From positions 470,997-534,996 of the forward strand of contig JAKUHH010000014.1 of NCBI GenBank assembly GCA_022701365.1: a stretch of 64,000 nucleotides of DNA, read 5' to 3'. The translations under genes and the position numbers were made by a program. The stretch is from Mycocentrospora acerina (Eukaryota; Ascomycota; Dothideomycetes; Pleosporales). Of this stretch, positions 10,611-20,938 are shown piece after piece (within the stretch, counting starts at the first letter, position 1; each line of letters starts with the position of its first letter). Under the pieces are notes generated by a model. It ran no database searches and was not told the origin of the DNA. It saw nothing but the letters and a program-made list of their open reading frames with translations.

Positions 10611-11500
10611 GTTGCCCACTCGCCTTCCTGATTACTCCACCTTTGACATTTCCTGGAAAGCTTTTACCGGGTGCCACAGATATCATCATCTCCTTCAAAA
10701 TTGCTGCACTCCCATTCACCGTGCTTTCGTTTATCTGCCCGACATTTGGCCCTAGCTTCCCAAACCCAGCTGCATCGTCGCCCTCATTGTGTTCCCATTC
10801 AACAACCACAAGCGGATGAGATCTACCTCACCCACCAACAACATCCGTATTGACGTTGGAATGCGAATTTAAACACATCTCAACAGTTTTAGCATTGAAC
10901 TTCCCACCACTGTCGAATACGATGAGATTATCGGTACGACCAGCAATCTTCCACGCTCCAGCCCTCTCCTTGGACTCGACCCAAAGACCTCCCGAGTGGA
11001 ACACCATGGATCCAGGATAAAGGTGAAACACCGCTTGCCATATCTCCAGTCCTGGCCTACCAACCCAAACAAACCCATGTAGATCACCTTTCACATGCAC
11101 AAACTCGATACCATGAAATTTTCAAAATGCCAAGTATTCCCACTTGTCTAAACTCTCCTATCAAACGCAGAGGAGGGAGGGGTGCCCGCCTCAATTTTTC
11201 CGAATCCCGAATAAAGCCGTGTAAAAGAAATCAATTTCTCAGCTATTGACTGTCATAAGAGTGCACCGCCAAAATACCCCACAACCAGGTTGCCCAAAAC
11301 CTCTTCACCAACTGGCCTATTAGCAAGCGCATCCATAAACACCAGTGGTGCAAAACAAGCTTTAAACCCCCCACCATAACCAGCAGAGAACCCCAACCAC
11401 CAACATGCCATCGGAAAACGTCGTATTCGCAACCGCACCAAAGAATGGCACAAAACCTTCCCCCCCACCCTAAAATGCACGAAAACGCACAAACCAACAG
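10501..11500 (-). pseudogene. decayed NRPS-like adenylation (adenylate-forming) gene
   Basis: Read on the minus strand, successive frames give pieces of a fungal adenylate-forming domain in the right order. They are a segment ending VGYFGGALL (about 11260), an FTRLYSGFGKIEAGT piece (about 11215), DKWEYLAF-stop-KFHGIEFVHVKGDLHGFVW and GRPGLEIWQAVFHLYP (about 11140-11020), then WKIAGRTDNLIVFDSGGKFNAKTVE (about 10960-10890), and finally FPGNVKGGVIRKASGQLYDEE (about 10660-10590), which is the family's C-terminal lysine region. At least two in-frame stops and two or more frame changes separate them, so it is not functional. From family knowledge the intact gene would have been an NRPS-like or reductase-type adenylating enzyme of secondary metabolism. 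Its upstream part fades towards the gap at 11.8 kb. Confidence 0.75.
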
Positions 11501-11789
11501 AATCATATTAATCAAACTACACGCGTTTAAATGACGGGTCCGACTGCATGAAGATAGGACGTGCATGCAGCGAGGGGGAAGTAGACTATACCATTTCATT
11601 TCATTTCATCTCATCTCACCTCACCTTCCAAGCATTCTCCTCCCGACAACGAAAAAAATCCCTCCACATCCCGGCACCAATTACGATGCAACACACCCAG
11701 CACGTCACTCACACATGGGATAACAACCTGCACTTATACAACAAATTGACACACTGCGTTTCACAGCGTGCTGTGCGAGTCATCTCTTA

Positions 11790-11790
<1 letters not shown>

Positions 11791-11822
<32 letters not shown>

Positions 11823-11985
11823 NNNNNNNNNNNNNNNNNNNNNNNNNNNNNNNNNNNNNNNNNNNNNNNNNNNNNNNNNNNNNNNNNNNNNNNNNNNNNN
11901 NNNNNNNNNNNNNNNNNNNNNNNNNNNNNNNNNNNNNNNNNNNNNNNNNNNNNNNNNNNNNNNNNNNNNNCCCCCCCCCCCCCCC
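11791..11985. other. assembly gap (148 N) flanked by poly-C
   Basis: A run of 32 C precedes Ns at 11823-11970 and 15 C follow. Gap size is arbitrary or estimated. The flanks suggest the real sequence is a long C homopolymer that could not be assembled. Reading frames running through it are not real. From 11986 to 12509 no gene is visible. Confidence 0.95.
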
Positions 11986-12509
11986 GTCCTCGTTTTTTTT
12001 TGGTTGGGTGAAAGCTTCATCTTCGTCTGCAGATATCGACACGAGTGTAGCACCTGCCTGGCTTGATTGTTTGTGACACGCAAGTCGAGGAGCTGCAGGG
12101 AGATATTGTCGTTTGCCTATAGGGAAGGAGATAGGTGGGTGAGTAGAAGATAACAAGTCGTGCTTGTTGGAAAAGTGTTTGCTTGTACGTACGACGCGCG
12201 GTGTGGTGAGGGTGATAATGATGACTGAGGCTGCATTATGAGATGATTGGAAGAAAGGTGAATGACTCCAAGACAGAACGCGTAATGTGAATTGTAACAA
12301 GTGTGGATGATGATGATAAGATTAGACTACAGGAATGGAAATGCTATAGCTTTACAAGAAAAAGAAAAAAGCCCGGGTATCTTTCTGTTATCCTTGATGT
12401 TTTGCCCAATCCCCCCTCTCCTCCGGATTCCCGGCCGCCTCATGCAAGTTAAACCCAAAACGCCCAAATCCAGATGTATGCATCCCATGCCATGCCATGC
12501 AGCTTACTA

Positions 12510-14450
12510 TTAAACAAAAACCGAGTCCAATACTCCTTCAATCCATCCTTCCCAATCTCTCCTTTTCCCACCACCCTTCTCTTTTCCAACTTCAACTTTT
12601 AGCCCCTTCCCTACGCCTTCTCCTTGCTTGTCCCACCACTCCGCCTCTGCACTCTCTTTTGCCCGCTTCAACACCCTCTCCTCGTCTTCCACGCGATACA
12701 AATCGCACTTTCTACATTCGCGGCAAACCTCGCCAGGCCGTTCTCGGAAATGTTGGCAAAAGTGCTGGTATCCCTCCTCTGCGAGCCCCTGACGACACAC
12801 ATAGCACATTGAGTACCCGCAGAGACATACTAGCTTGTTGCAGCCCTCGGACTTGACGAAGCCGAGATTGCATTGCGGACAGGTGCGTTTTACCGCGTCG
12901 GTGGTCGCGCGCTCGAGCGTTAGGCGGAGCGAGGTAAGCTGGCTAGAGAAACAGGTGTGGGGGTCGTGCCAGGGGGCGGCACACGAGAGACATGATGTGC
13001 GACTGCATTTTGGAGATAGACATTGGAAGCGTAAACCGCGGCGCTTGAGGTGAATACGGCGCAGTGCAGATTGGAAAGGAGAGAGAATGGGGAAGCGGAA
13101 AACAATGGCAAGTGTCGTGTAAATAAATAGTGCGCAGAAGAAGATGACTTGCATGACTTTGTGGCAGAGGAGCTCCAGGATGGGAATAAAGGCGAGAGAC
13201 GCATAGATGATGGGGCGAGACTTTATGCGAAGGTTGGCGAAGAGATTTGTGGATGGGAGAGCGAGGTTGTCGAGCTCAGCATAGGGGCAGAAGGGGCAGC
13301 GTATAAGTGGAAGTTGCGATTTCAGCAGCGTGTCGCTGGCGAAGCGTTCGTTGAGTTTGGTGAAAGTGTCTTCGCCATCCTTTTCTTCCAAAAGTGCGCG
13401 CTTGACGAGACCGATTGAAAGGCATCCGGAGCAGCTTTCGACACCATCTGCCATGGGGGCTATGCATTTCAGCGTGCATAGGTTCGTGTCAATGTTGCGC
13501 GCCCAGCCTTGGTCGTACAGTGCTGCACTAACAGAATGCCGTATGCAGCGAAAGCAGATATAATGGCCATCGATATCACACGTGGACATTTGCTGGAGTG
13601 TGTTTGGAATAAAACAGCATTCGCAGTCATACATCTCGCCGTCTTCTTCGGCCAGCTCCTCGTTCCACTTGAGTGCTAGCTCAAAGTCTTGCTGCAGCTG
13701 TTCCTGGCGCTGTTTTTCAAGCTCCGGGGCAACAAGAGTTTCATAGAGCTCCTTGTTCAGCTCGTCGCACTTTGTTTTCAGGAGCAGCGGTGTTCTTCGA
13801 CGGTATGTCTTTGGATCAGCCGGTGTCCATACGACGAGTGGGTGGTCATTTGCAGTGGGCGCTTTTCGCCGCATCAGGAAGTTTGTAATGCTGGACTTCC
13901 AACTCCTACTCGAAAGTCCCAGCAGTGTTGGCCTTGCCTGTGTGTAGCACCAGTTGTACTCGGCGAGCACTGCCTTGATTGTGGAGTGGCTGAGGCCTTT
14001 GAATTCATGGTATAGCGCGTCCTTGGCCGCGTCCTTGTACCGTCTCGAGCGGAACTTTTCCTCTACAGCGAGCGGTATGCCGCGTGTGTCCTTTGGATTG
14101 TCCACGGTGCGGTACTTGTACTTTTGCGCCGTCTCCCGCTGCTCCTCCTGCTCCGCCGGCATCCTGTAGCGCCCCCGCACCCACTTGTGCCCATGCTTCA
14201 GCAGCGTCTCGGTAATGACTTGCAGCCTGCTGTCCTCACTGAACGAGGAGAGCATCTCACGGAAGACCTCGGGCTGCACGTCCGGGAAGATGTCCGTGAG
14301 GGCCTGGAGGGAGACATTGAGGTCGCGGAGGTCAGGCTCGTCGCCATCCGAGCGGCTGAACGACGGAGAAGAGCTCGTGGCCTGGTCTTTGCTGGAAGAA
14401 GCGCATCGAGGTTTTGCCGGGCGTACGAGCGAGGAGAAGACGGTCGCCAT
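12510..14450 (-). CDS. RBR-type E3 ubiquitin ligase
   Basis: Single exon, 646 aa, with a true ATG at 14450. A CUE-like helix segment near residues 48-75 (LTDIFPDVQPEVFREML) probably binds ubiquitin. RING1 begins with CECC at about residue 276, followed by an in-between-RING region, two hydrophobic stretches (about residues 405-445), and RING2 at about 524-556 with CPQC...SEGCNKLVC.CGYSMCYVC. In RBR ligases the Cys of the GCN motif (here about residue 537) takes ubiquitin as a thioester before passing it to substrate, and it is present. The order resembles the Triad3/RNF216 branch. The hydrophobic stretch between RING1 and the IBR could anchor the protein in a membrane, which is unusual enough to note. 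The C-terminal tail is highly charged and coiled-coil-like. Confidence 0.92.
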   Translation of the reverse strand: MATVFSSLVRPAKPRCASSSKDQATSSSPSFSRSDGDEPDLRDLNVSLQALTDIFPDVQPEVFREMLSSFSEDSRLQVITETLLKHGHKWVRGRYRMPAEQEEQRETAQKYKYRTVDNPKDTRGIPLAVEEKFRSRRYKDAAKDALYHEFKGLSHSTIKAVLAEYNWCYTQARPTLLGLSSRSWKSSITNFLMRRKAPTANDHPLVVWTPADPKTYRRRTPLLLKTKCDELNKELYETLVAPELEKQRQEQLQQDFELALKWNEELAEEDGEMYDCECCFIPNTLQQMSTCDIDGHYICFRCIRHSVSAALYDQGWARNIDTNLCTLKCIAPMADGVESCSGCLSIGLVKRALLEEKDGEDTFTKLNERFASDTLLKSQLPLIRCPFCPYAELDNLALPSTNLFANLRIKSRPIIYASLAFIPILELLCHKVMQVIFFCALFIYTTLAIVFRFPILSPFQSALRRIHLKRRGLRFQCLSPKCSRTSCLSCAAPWHDPHTCFSSQLTSLRLTLERATTDAVKRTCPQCNLGFVKSEGCNKLVCLCGYSMCYVCRQGLAEEGYQHFCQHFRERPGEVCRECRKCDLYRVEDEERVLKRAKESAEAEWWDKQGEGVGKGLKVEVGKEKGGGKRRDWEGWIEGVLDSVFV

Positions 14451-15021
14451 CAGGCTGGGGGGCGTCTAGCGCTGGGATGTTGGAGAGTGAGGATGACGCA
14501 TTCAGGACACGGGCCAAAGCGGCTGAGTATGGAGACGTCAGCTCTCAGGAAGGCAAGCCAGACATGACAATTGCACAGTGAACAAGAGTCAAGGGCGAAG
14601 TGAGCTCAGCTCCACGCGAGCACCTGATGTCCTCACGTCCGTGTGACGCGTTATTGCATTTGGTTTCGGGAGCGCCAAGGCTTCCGACCTCCGAGGCGCC
14701 CAAGCCAGCCTTGAGCCTTGATGCTCGTCTGGCCTTCACTAGTCTAGCACGACTCGCCGTTGTAACATGTCGAGTAGTCTGCAGAGTCCAACAAGTTGAA
14801 CCACAGAACTGGTTTACAGTTGGTGCTTGAAAAGGCAGGCAACACGTTTGATGTAGCATAAGAAGAAAGCAGCGGGGAAAAAAAGTCACTGTGCCATGTA
14901 ATCCTCCGACTGTAAGACTAATCATACATGCCTGAACCATTCTGACTTCCCAAGGTCATACATATGTACGCTAGCAATGCCACTCATGAACGTTCCTTAT
15001 TACATTTACCAAGACAACCCC
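14451..15021. other. intergenic, nothing recognised
   Basis: This is the promoter side of the RBR ligase and the 3' side of the CUE1 gene. Only short frames are present. Confidence 0.5.
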
Positions 15022-15643
15022 TCACGCAGTGGTGCCTGACGCCTTCTCCTTCTCCTTTTGCTCCAGCTTGCGCCTCGCCGCAAGAATCATCTCCTCTCTC
15101 CTTTTCTGCAAATTGGCCTGCCTCTCGTTCCTGTCCTGGCTCCATGCCTTTGTCTTGGGCTTCTCCTCCTCTGCTGGCTCTGAGACCTGTCCCAGCTTGG
15201 ACGCCAGGTTGTATCGCGTGATCAAGTCGGGGTGGGCAGGTTTGGCAGCTGCTATTGTTGCTGCTCGCGTTGGTGCAGCAGCTGATCTTGGGGCCGGCAA
15301 GTTGAAAGAAGGCGGTGCCTGGAATGCATCAGTCCTGCTCGAAGCCAGCTCTCTAGTCAACTACACTCACAGTGTCCAAGCCTCTCCCTCCCAGCACCCT
15401 CTCCGTGGTTGCCGCCGTGTTTCCTCCGTTCCTCTGTAGGTCCCACGCAATGTCCCTCCTACTCAGCTGCGGGAACATCTGCGCAATCTGGTCGATCTGT
15501 ACTGGGTTTATGCGCACGGCGGGGCGGTGGGCCACAGGATGAGCACCCGCGGCTGACGGCTTGCTAAAGTACCATCGTACAGCAAGGAAGGTGACGACGA
15601 TGAACACCAGCACCTGCGGTATATTTATGCTTTGTTCTGCCAT
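15022..15643 (-). CDS. CUE1: Cue1-like ER ubiquitin-conjugation factor
   Basis: Two exons, 15643..15371 and 15318..15022, give 189 aa; the intron starts GTGAGT and ends TTCCAG. There is a single N-terminal membrane anchor (about residues 9-26), then a CUE domain (about 46-88) with the MFP signature in QIAQMFPQLSRRDI and the downstream helix. A C-terminal charged helical region (KTKAWSQDRNERQANLQKRREEMILAARRKLEQ) corresponds in position to the E2-binding region of yeast Cue1. In yeast, Cue1 tethers and activates Ubc7 at the ER for ER-associated degradation. That role is inferred here from the same three-part layout. It faces the double-psi barrel gene head-to-head across about 520 bp. Confidence 0.88.
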
Positions 15644-16164
15644 GGTGGCGGGTTGCGCGCGGTGAGAGGTCGGAAGTGTTCCGCAGTTTGGCGCCGGGGC
15701 TTCTGGGCTGCAGCTGAGGAAGGTGCGGCTGGGCCTTGATGAAGAGTGTTTAGTTGTAGGCGCCTGTTTGTGCGCGTGTGTGCGTGTGAGTGTGTGCGGT
15801 GCAGTGCGAGTGAGACTGGGCGAGGAAGGGACAACACTGCTACGTTGCGCTATGATCTGTCGGAACCTTGTTCAGTCCATATCGGCGGAGCAGCCAACAT
15901 GTCTCCGAATCGCGCTAGAAACTCGCTGGCTTGGACCCCTTTCTGATCATTTCTCCTCCCCGCTGGTTCACCTCCGCATCCACAACCACTCCTTCCTTTT
16001 GGCTACCCGCCATAACAACGCCGGGCGTCTCGCTGCTTCGGCTTCCACTCTTTTGAATCGCCAATTGATAATTGATAATGCTGTGATGCCCTTCCTTCTC
16101 CTGTGATACCCTCGAATACACTTTCAACAAACTCGCCAAATTACGCGCCGTAGCACTTACAAAC
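15644..16164. promoter_or_regulatory. divergent promoter region between CUE1 and DPBB gene
   Basis: The 521-bp spacer carries the starts of two divergent genes. It has GT-rich runs at 15770-15815 and no recognisable operator. Confidence 0.4.
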
Positions 16165-16972
16165 ATGGGCGCACCAGAGATACCCCGGAAAGCAGTCGCA
16201 GAGCCATCGCCAGCATATTTTAAAGAGACTGAGACGCGTAGCAGTGCACAGGGCTCAGGTTGGGATATCCCAGACGAAGAACAAACGAAACGGAAGCCAG
16301 TCAATTTGGGTGTCGGCGCAAGTGCGACAGGATGGGCAATATCAGACCGCTTCAATCGAATTCTTCCCCCACATAGGCAATACCTTGGCCGCAGTCGCCG
16401 TACCTTTTTGATTGCCATTGGCGTCTTCTTTCTTGGTCTCTTGGCTCTCATAATTGGACTCGCGGTTGGCTTGTCAGGGAAGTCAAACAAGTACATCATT
16501 CACAGCTGACACCATGTGACTTTTCACTAACCACTAGATTCAGGACTCAGAATCTGCCACTCCCTAATGGCGCAGAGACTTTCACTGGTGACCTTACCTA
16601 CTACGGTCCCGGTCTCGGGGCCTGCGGTGTCGTCTCGTCAGATAACGATCCAATCGTTGCCATATCGCATTACACGTTTGACGCAGTGCAAGTGGGCAGC
16701 AATCCCAATGCAAACCCGCTGTGTGGACGCAAGATCAGAGCGACAAGGGTCAACGAGGCGACTGGAAAGTCCACCAGTATTGATGTTACCGTGGTGGACA
16801 GATGTAAGTCAACCCTACTGAGTTCCAAGTGAGAGCTTGGCGAGTAAAAACTGACCATTGAGCAGGCACTGGGTGCGCGCCCACTGATCTAGACGTCAGT
16901 CCTGCCATGTTCAAAAAGATGGCAAATGAAGACCTTGGTAGAGTGCTTGTAACTTGGGCCTGGCTGCCTTGA
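16165..16972 (+). CDS. membrane-anchored RlpA-like double-psi beta-barrel protein
   Basis: Three exons, 16165..16490, 16538..16803 and 16866..16972, give 232 aa in consistent phase. A cytosolic N-terminal region of about 75 residues is followed by a strong transmembrane helix (about 77-103). The extracellular domain begins FTGDLTYYGPGLGACGV and continues through NPLCGRKIRATR, DVTVVDRCTGCAPTDLDVSPAMFKKMA and ends near ITWAWLP-like sequence (VTWAWLP). These are the hallmarks of the barwin/expansin-type double-psi beta-barrel (RlpA-like) domain: a YYGPG start, the VVDRCTGC disulphide knot, and the D-LS-MF-K helix. Fungal members are small secreted or anchored proteins, and some are protease inhibitors or cell-wall associated. 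No enzyme activity can be assigned. The second intron splits the RCTGC Cys codon. Confidence 0.9.
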
Positions 16973-17381
16973 GTGCTGTATATGATGTCTTTGATGTACT
17001 GTAACTAGATGATTTACCCACTACTCACTTTCACTGTTGTACATAATACGAATTTTTTTGCGATTAATTGAATGTTTTGTTAGTAATGCGTGAATTAGCA
17101 AAAGACCAATCGATCTCTAGTTGCTCCTGCTAGTAAATGCATATACTCCCCGTGACACAATGTTCAAACGTCATACATCTCTCAGTATCCAACGAGGCAA
17201 AGGCTTGTTCAAACATGCCTCTGGCGTGTGCATCATACCTCGAACATGTCAATTTCGTAAGACCATACTCTCAGCCACAAAACCCCTTCAATGCTACATA
17301 ACACAGTCAATTGGCTGGTCAGTCACATGTGATGAACAAATCAATCAATCCAAGTGATGCTATTGTGTGGTAAGCTATTGC

Positions 17382-18081
17382 TCACAACAGATCTTTGCTG
17401 TCTTCTAGATGCCTTCCCTGAGCCTCTTCATCTTTGGCCATCTCGTCTGCCAACCACTCTGCTTCCGTTTGCATTTCCTCGTCACTTCTAGGTGCACGAC
17501 TATCATTGTCGACCACGGGGAAACGCCCTCTAGTTTGATCTTCTCCTACTTCAGCCCCAGCGAGCTCAGCCTTTTCTTTGAAGTGGTGTCCCACATTACC
17601 CTCCTCGCCTTGCATCATCTCATAAATAGCGTCGGTTCCTCCCCTCTCATCTAGGTCGGCCTTCTTCCGGGGAATTATGTGTGCATGTACGTGCGGTACA
17701 CTCTGGCCCGCATCCACGCCATCTTGAATCGCAATGTTCAGCGACGAGGCATGAAAGACACGTTCCACCATGCGAGATACTCGCTGCACGGTCAGGAATA
17801 GGTCCTGGACTTCTGCGGGCGAAAGATCGTTGAAGCGCGGCACGACCCGGCGCGGGGACACGAGCACATGGCCCGGCAGTAGTGGCTTGAGATTGACAAC
17901 GGCAAAGGAGAGACGTGTCAGGTGGAAGACCTAGGCGCATGTCAACTCTGTCGCCACCACTCTGTCACGTCGCAAGCAGTGGCCGTGTCCGCCGCCGCCA
18001 TGTGCCAGGCAGAACATGTCTACACACCTGGTTCGTCACGACAAAAGTGCCAAACTTGACGACATCCTTTGTTAATGGCAT
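17382..18081 (-). CDS. Fhit/Aph1-type HIT dinucleoside polyphosphate hydrolase
   Basis: Two exons, 18081..18028 and 17930..17382, give 200 aa. Exon 1 supplies MPLTKDVVKFGTFVVTNQ, and exon 2 continues VFHLTRLSFAVVNLKPLLPGHVLVSPRRVV. This is the Fhit N-terminal layout, in which substrate-binding Asn sits in FAVVN. The catalytic histidine triad HVHAHIIP is at residues 98-105, with His98, His100 and His102. Family enzymes cleave Ap3A/Ap4A to AMP plus ADP/ATP; yeast Hnt2 and fission yeast Aph1 are the counterparts. The C-terminal third is an acidic low-conservation tail, common in fungal Fhit proteins. Without exon 1 the frame begins mid-protein at a GTG, which is why the 97-base intron is needed. 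Cytosol or mitochondria are the expected sites. Confidence 0.9.
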
Positions 18082-19152
18082 GTCTGGTTTCTCCTGTCCG
18101 ACTCTCCGGCCAAACTGTCTGCCCTCGTTGCCACTGCGAACGTTGAGCAACACCAAGAACAATTTCTTGCGGCCTAGCGCAGTGATATATGGGTCTCACC
18201 GGACGGGGAAATTCCGAAACCATTTGTGGAAGGTTCCCTGCAGCATTCCATGCTTGTGAGGCGGACAGACTCGGCCCGATGGCGACATGTCAGTCACATG
18301 CCCACATGCCTGCTACGCGTGGCTCAACTCTGTCAATTCATTCGTGATTTCCGCATCCAGTCGCTTTCGTGGGGTCGTCATCGTGGGGTTGCCAGATGTC
18401 AAACGCGTTGCGCAATGAGCGGCCTACGCCCCCGTCATCTGTTTCAGTATAAATCACATCTGTCCAGACACAGGGCACCGTGGGCAAGTCGGACCTCCGC
18501 ACTCGCGCCAGCTTATCTTCCACCCTGCCACTGTGGATCGCTCCGTCGTCGTTGTGGACCCTTTTACATACTGCTTTTGCTAGACTCTGCTTAGCGATCT
18601 GTTTTCCTGACCGAGCAACATCACCGACCACACGGCAGCCCACACACACTACATATCTTGGCTGAAGTATTGAGTTTCGGCCACCGACTGCATTTCAAAC
18701 CACTGACACCCGGTGGAACCTGCTTCGACAACACAAACACGCACATCCCCCTCGGCCACTGTAACTCTCGTCTTGGCAGCCGATCCCAGACAGACAATCC
18801 CACAGCGTCCTGCCTTAGCGCTTGGAAATAGTCTTGTCGGCGCAAAGCGTATCGGACTCGACGAACGCGTTTCAATCGCCTGTGCACGAGTACAAGAGCT
18901 CCGATTACCTCGTCCGGAACGCCCATCTTCCTCAACATTCCACAACCACAAATCATACTCGCTTGATATCGAATCCAAAGGCAATTTCCACCACGACTCC
19001 AATACTGCCTAGATCGTCCTTTACTTGACCGTCCTATCACCGTTTGGGAGCCATATAAAAACCACTAGGCCTCCACTTTCCGCACCACATCTCCAACACG
19101 CCAACTTCCACACCCACACCACTCACACCAACCTACCCAAAACAAAATCACA
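18082..19152. other. intergenic, nothing recognised, with TATA-like site
   Basis: This is the upstream region of both flanking genes. A TATAAAA element at 19054-19060 lies about 95 bp before the STEEP1-like start. The open frames here are short, lack domains and have no splice logic. Confidence 0.45.
19054..19060 (+). promoter_or_regulatory. TATA-box-like element of STEEP1-like gene
   Basis: A TATAAAA motif sits about 95 bp upstream of the ATG at 19153, a plausible distance with a short leader. Confidence 0.4.
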
Positions 19153-19695
19153 ATGGATATCGCCGCCTCCTCCCGCCTCTACTTCGCCATGCCATCCCCC
19201 ACTGCCGAGGAAAAAATCTCCCTCCAGGCCTCCAACACAGTCTACACCTACCACTGCCTGTGCAGTCACCTCCTCCTTGCTACCACAACTCCCCTCCCCT
19301 CGCTTCCCACACGGCAAAACTCGCGCGACAAAGCACATATGATGCCCCTCCCGCCGCCACCCGCACCAAACGCCCGCAAGGACTCCTCCCAAAACACGGA
19401 CCACTACGGCCTTCTCCTCTCCACCCGCCAAGAGCGCACCGCCGAAGTCATCACCAGCGACGAGGGCTTCGAAAAGCGCTACCTCCAGCGCTGCGGACGC
19501 TGCAATCTCGCCGTGGGCTACCAGCTGGACTGGCAGCAGTTTTCCGCGGACCGCACCGGCAGGCGCGACGACGTTGTTTTCCTCCTCCCCGGTGGCTTCA
19601 TCACCACCAGCGAGATGATCATGGGGAAGACTGGTGGCGTGTCGAGCCGCGGGATTGGCTCTACGCCCCTCTCCGTCACAGAGGTCAAGGCGTAG
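19153..19695 (+). CDS. STEEP1 (CXorf56)-like protein
   Basis: Single exon, 180 aa, ATG at 19153 in a CACAATGG context. Two pairs of cysteines are placed as in the STEEP1 domain: YHCLCSHLLL near residue 33 and RCGRCNLAVGYQLD near residue 114, joined by a stretch with LPTR, TVIT-like TAEVIT and GFEKRYLQ. The pairs probably bind one metal ion. In animals the family is linked to ER exit of STING and to the spliceosome; fungi lack STING, so any fungal role is open. There is no signal peptide or membrane helix. The insertion between the Cys pairs is Pro-rich and poorly conserved. It belongs to the domain family with fair certainty; function is unknown. Confidence 0.75.
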   Translation: MDIAASSRLYFAMPSPTAEEKISLQASNTVYTYHCLCSHLLLATTTPLPSLPTRQNSRDKAHMMPLPPPPAPNARKDSSQNTDHYGLLLSTRQERTAEVITSDEGFEKRYLQRCGRCNLAVGYQLDWQQFSADRTGRRDDVVFLLPGGFITTSEMIMGKTGGVSSRGIGSTPLSVTEVKA

Positions 19696-20352
19696 ATGAA
19701 TGCGGAATGGCCTGGGCTTGGGGGAGGAAAGGGTTCCCCCGCTACCCGCCCGCGACTGCATTGGTTTCCACGGACCTTCTCTGGGCGTGCATTTCGTGGA
19801 GCTGAGTGGTTACGCAGATATTTCTTTTTTTTTCTACTTTCCCTTTTAGCCTTCTCTCATATGCGCTTTTTCCTATCTCCATTGTCTTCTTTCGGGGTTT
19901 TTTGGCGTTACTCAGGCTTGGTTTTTCTGCTCCTTTCCCCTTTGAGGACTGGTCGTCAGAAGAGACATATGACTAGAATGAGGGGGAGAGAGAGACAGAA
20001 AGGGGAAAGGATTGACGGTCGATGCATACGTGCATATAACATTTCACGCGATACCCCATTGGCCAAACGCGCAAGGCTTCTCATGCTTCCATACAAAGCC
20101 TACATTCATAGACGAGCGTGCGTCCCTTATGGACCCAAAAACAGTTTGCAATCATATTCATTCTAGTCCGTTTTGGACATGGCTACATATAAACTCCTCC
20201 CCTGTGTTCCAAACACCCCCGTTACCAAACATGATCATCGTAAACGCCGGTTAATTCGCATGCTAAACCCTAACATGACCCGTTTCGTGCATGTCGCCGT
20301 GCTAGAAACTCGTAACGTGAAGGAAAGTCGAACAAAGTGTCAAATGGGGAAT
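19696..20352. other. intergenic between convergent genes
   Basis: This is 3'-flanking sequence of the STEEP1-like gene and of the myosin light chain gene. It has pyrimidine-rich runs at 19825-19945 and no gene. Confidence 0.5.
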
Positions 20353-20938
20353 CTAGTTCTCCGCAATCGTCTTGACAAACTCTGTCGAGGCGGTTAGTTT
20401 TATGTTTTTTGTTCGAGACCATCACCAAAGCCACATCTGGAAATGCAGTGCAACTTACCCCTGTAGTCGACCTCGTTGTTGCTCGCATCAATCGTGCTCT
20501 TGAACAGCTCATCAACCTCCTCTTCGCTCATCTTCTCGCCCAGGTTTGTCAAAATGTACTTGATCTGGCCCTTGCCAACAAAGCCCGAGCGATCTTTATC
20601 GAAGACCTGAAAGCCACGAATGTACTCCTCAATGTCAAAGGGTTCGCGGAAGCCACCGGGGCGGTTGAGAATCTTGGAGAATGTTTCAAAGTCAACTGGA
20701 ACAATGTCAGCGCTGGTCTGAATGATTCTGCGGGGGTGTCCTAGGGGGCAAAGGAGGGGCACATACAGTCCGTGCCAACGCCGCGCTCCAAATCAGTGAT
20801 CTCAGCAAGTGTCGGGTTCTGCCCACATGCGCGCAGCAGGTCGCCGAGCGAGCCACGGTCGACACGGCCGTTGCCGCGCTTGTCGAAAAGCTGGAATGCT
20901 TCGCGGTAGTTGGTGGAGGCCTGATTATTGTTATCCAT
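20353..20938 (-). CDS. Cdc4/Mlc1-type myosin essential light chain
   Basis: Three exons, 20938..20767, 20695..20459 and 20381..20353, give 145 aa with exact phase. The protein is an EF-hand dumbbell beginning with NYREAFQLFDKRGNGRV and LLRACGQNPTLAEI, then DFETFSKILNRPGGF, an EF-hand with DKDRSGFVGKGQ and LTNLGEKMSEEEVDELF, and it ends EFVKTIAEN. Length and the conserved LLRACGQNPT and ILNRPGG motifs identify the essential light chain of fungal type II/V myosins, needed for the contractile ring and polarised growth. Only the third EF-hand keeps a near-complete calcium loop, as is usual for essential light chains. The last exon is just 29 bases, coding for the conserved C-terminus; without it the protein would read into the intron. 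Confidence 0.92.

Noticed and set aside
11761..12300. Reading frames running through the poly-C/N gap
   Set aside because: They consist of Pro or Gly runs and unknown residues; the gap length is not real sequence.
18621..19040. Minus-strand 139-residue frame upstream of the STEEP1-like gene
   Set aside because: No domain, no upstream splice logic, atypical composition; lies in a promoter region.
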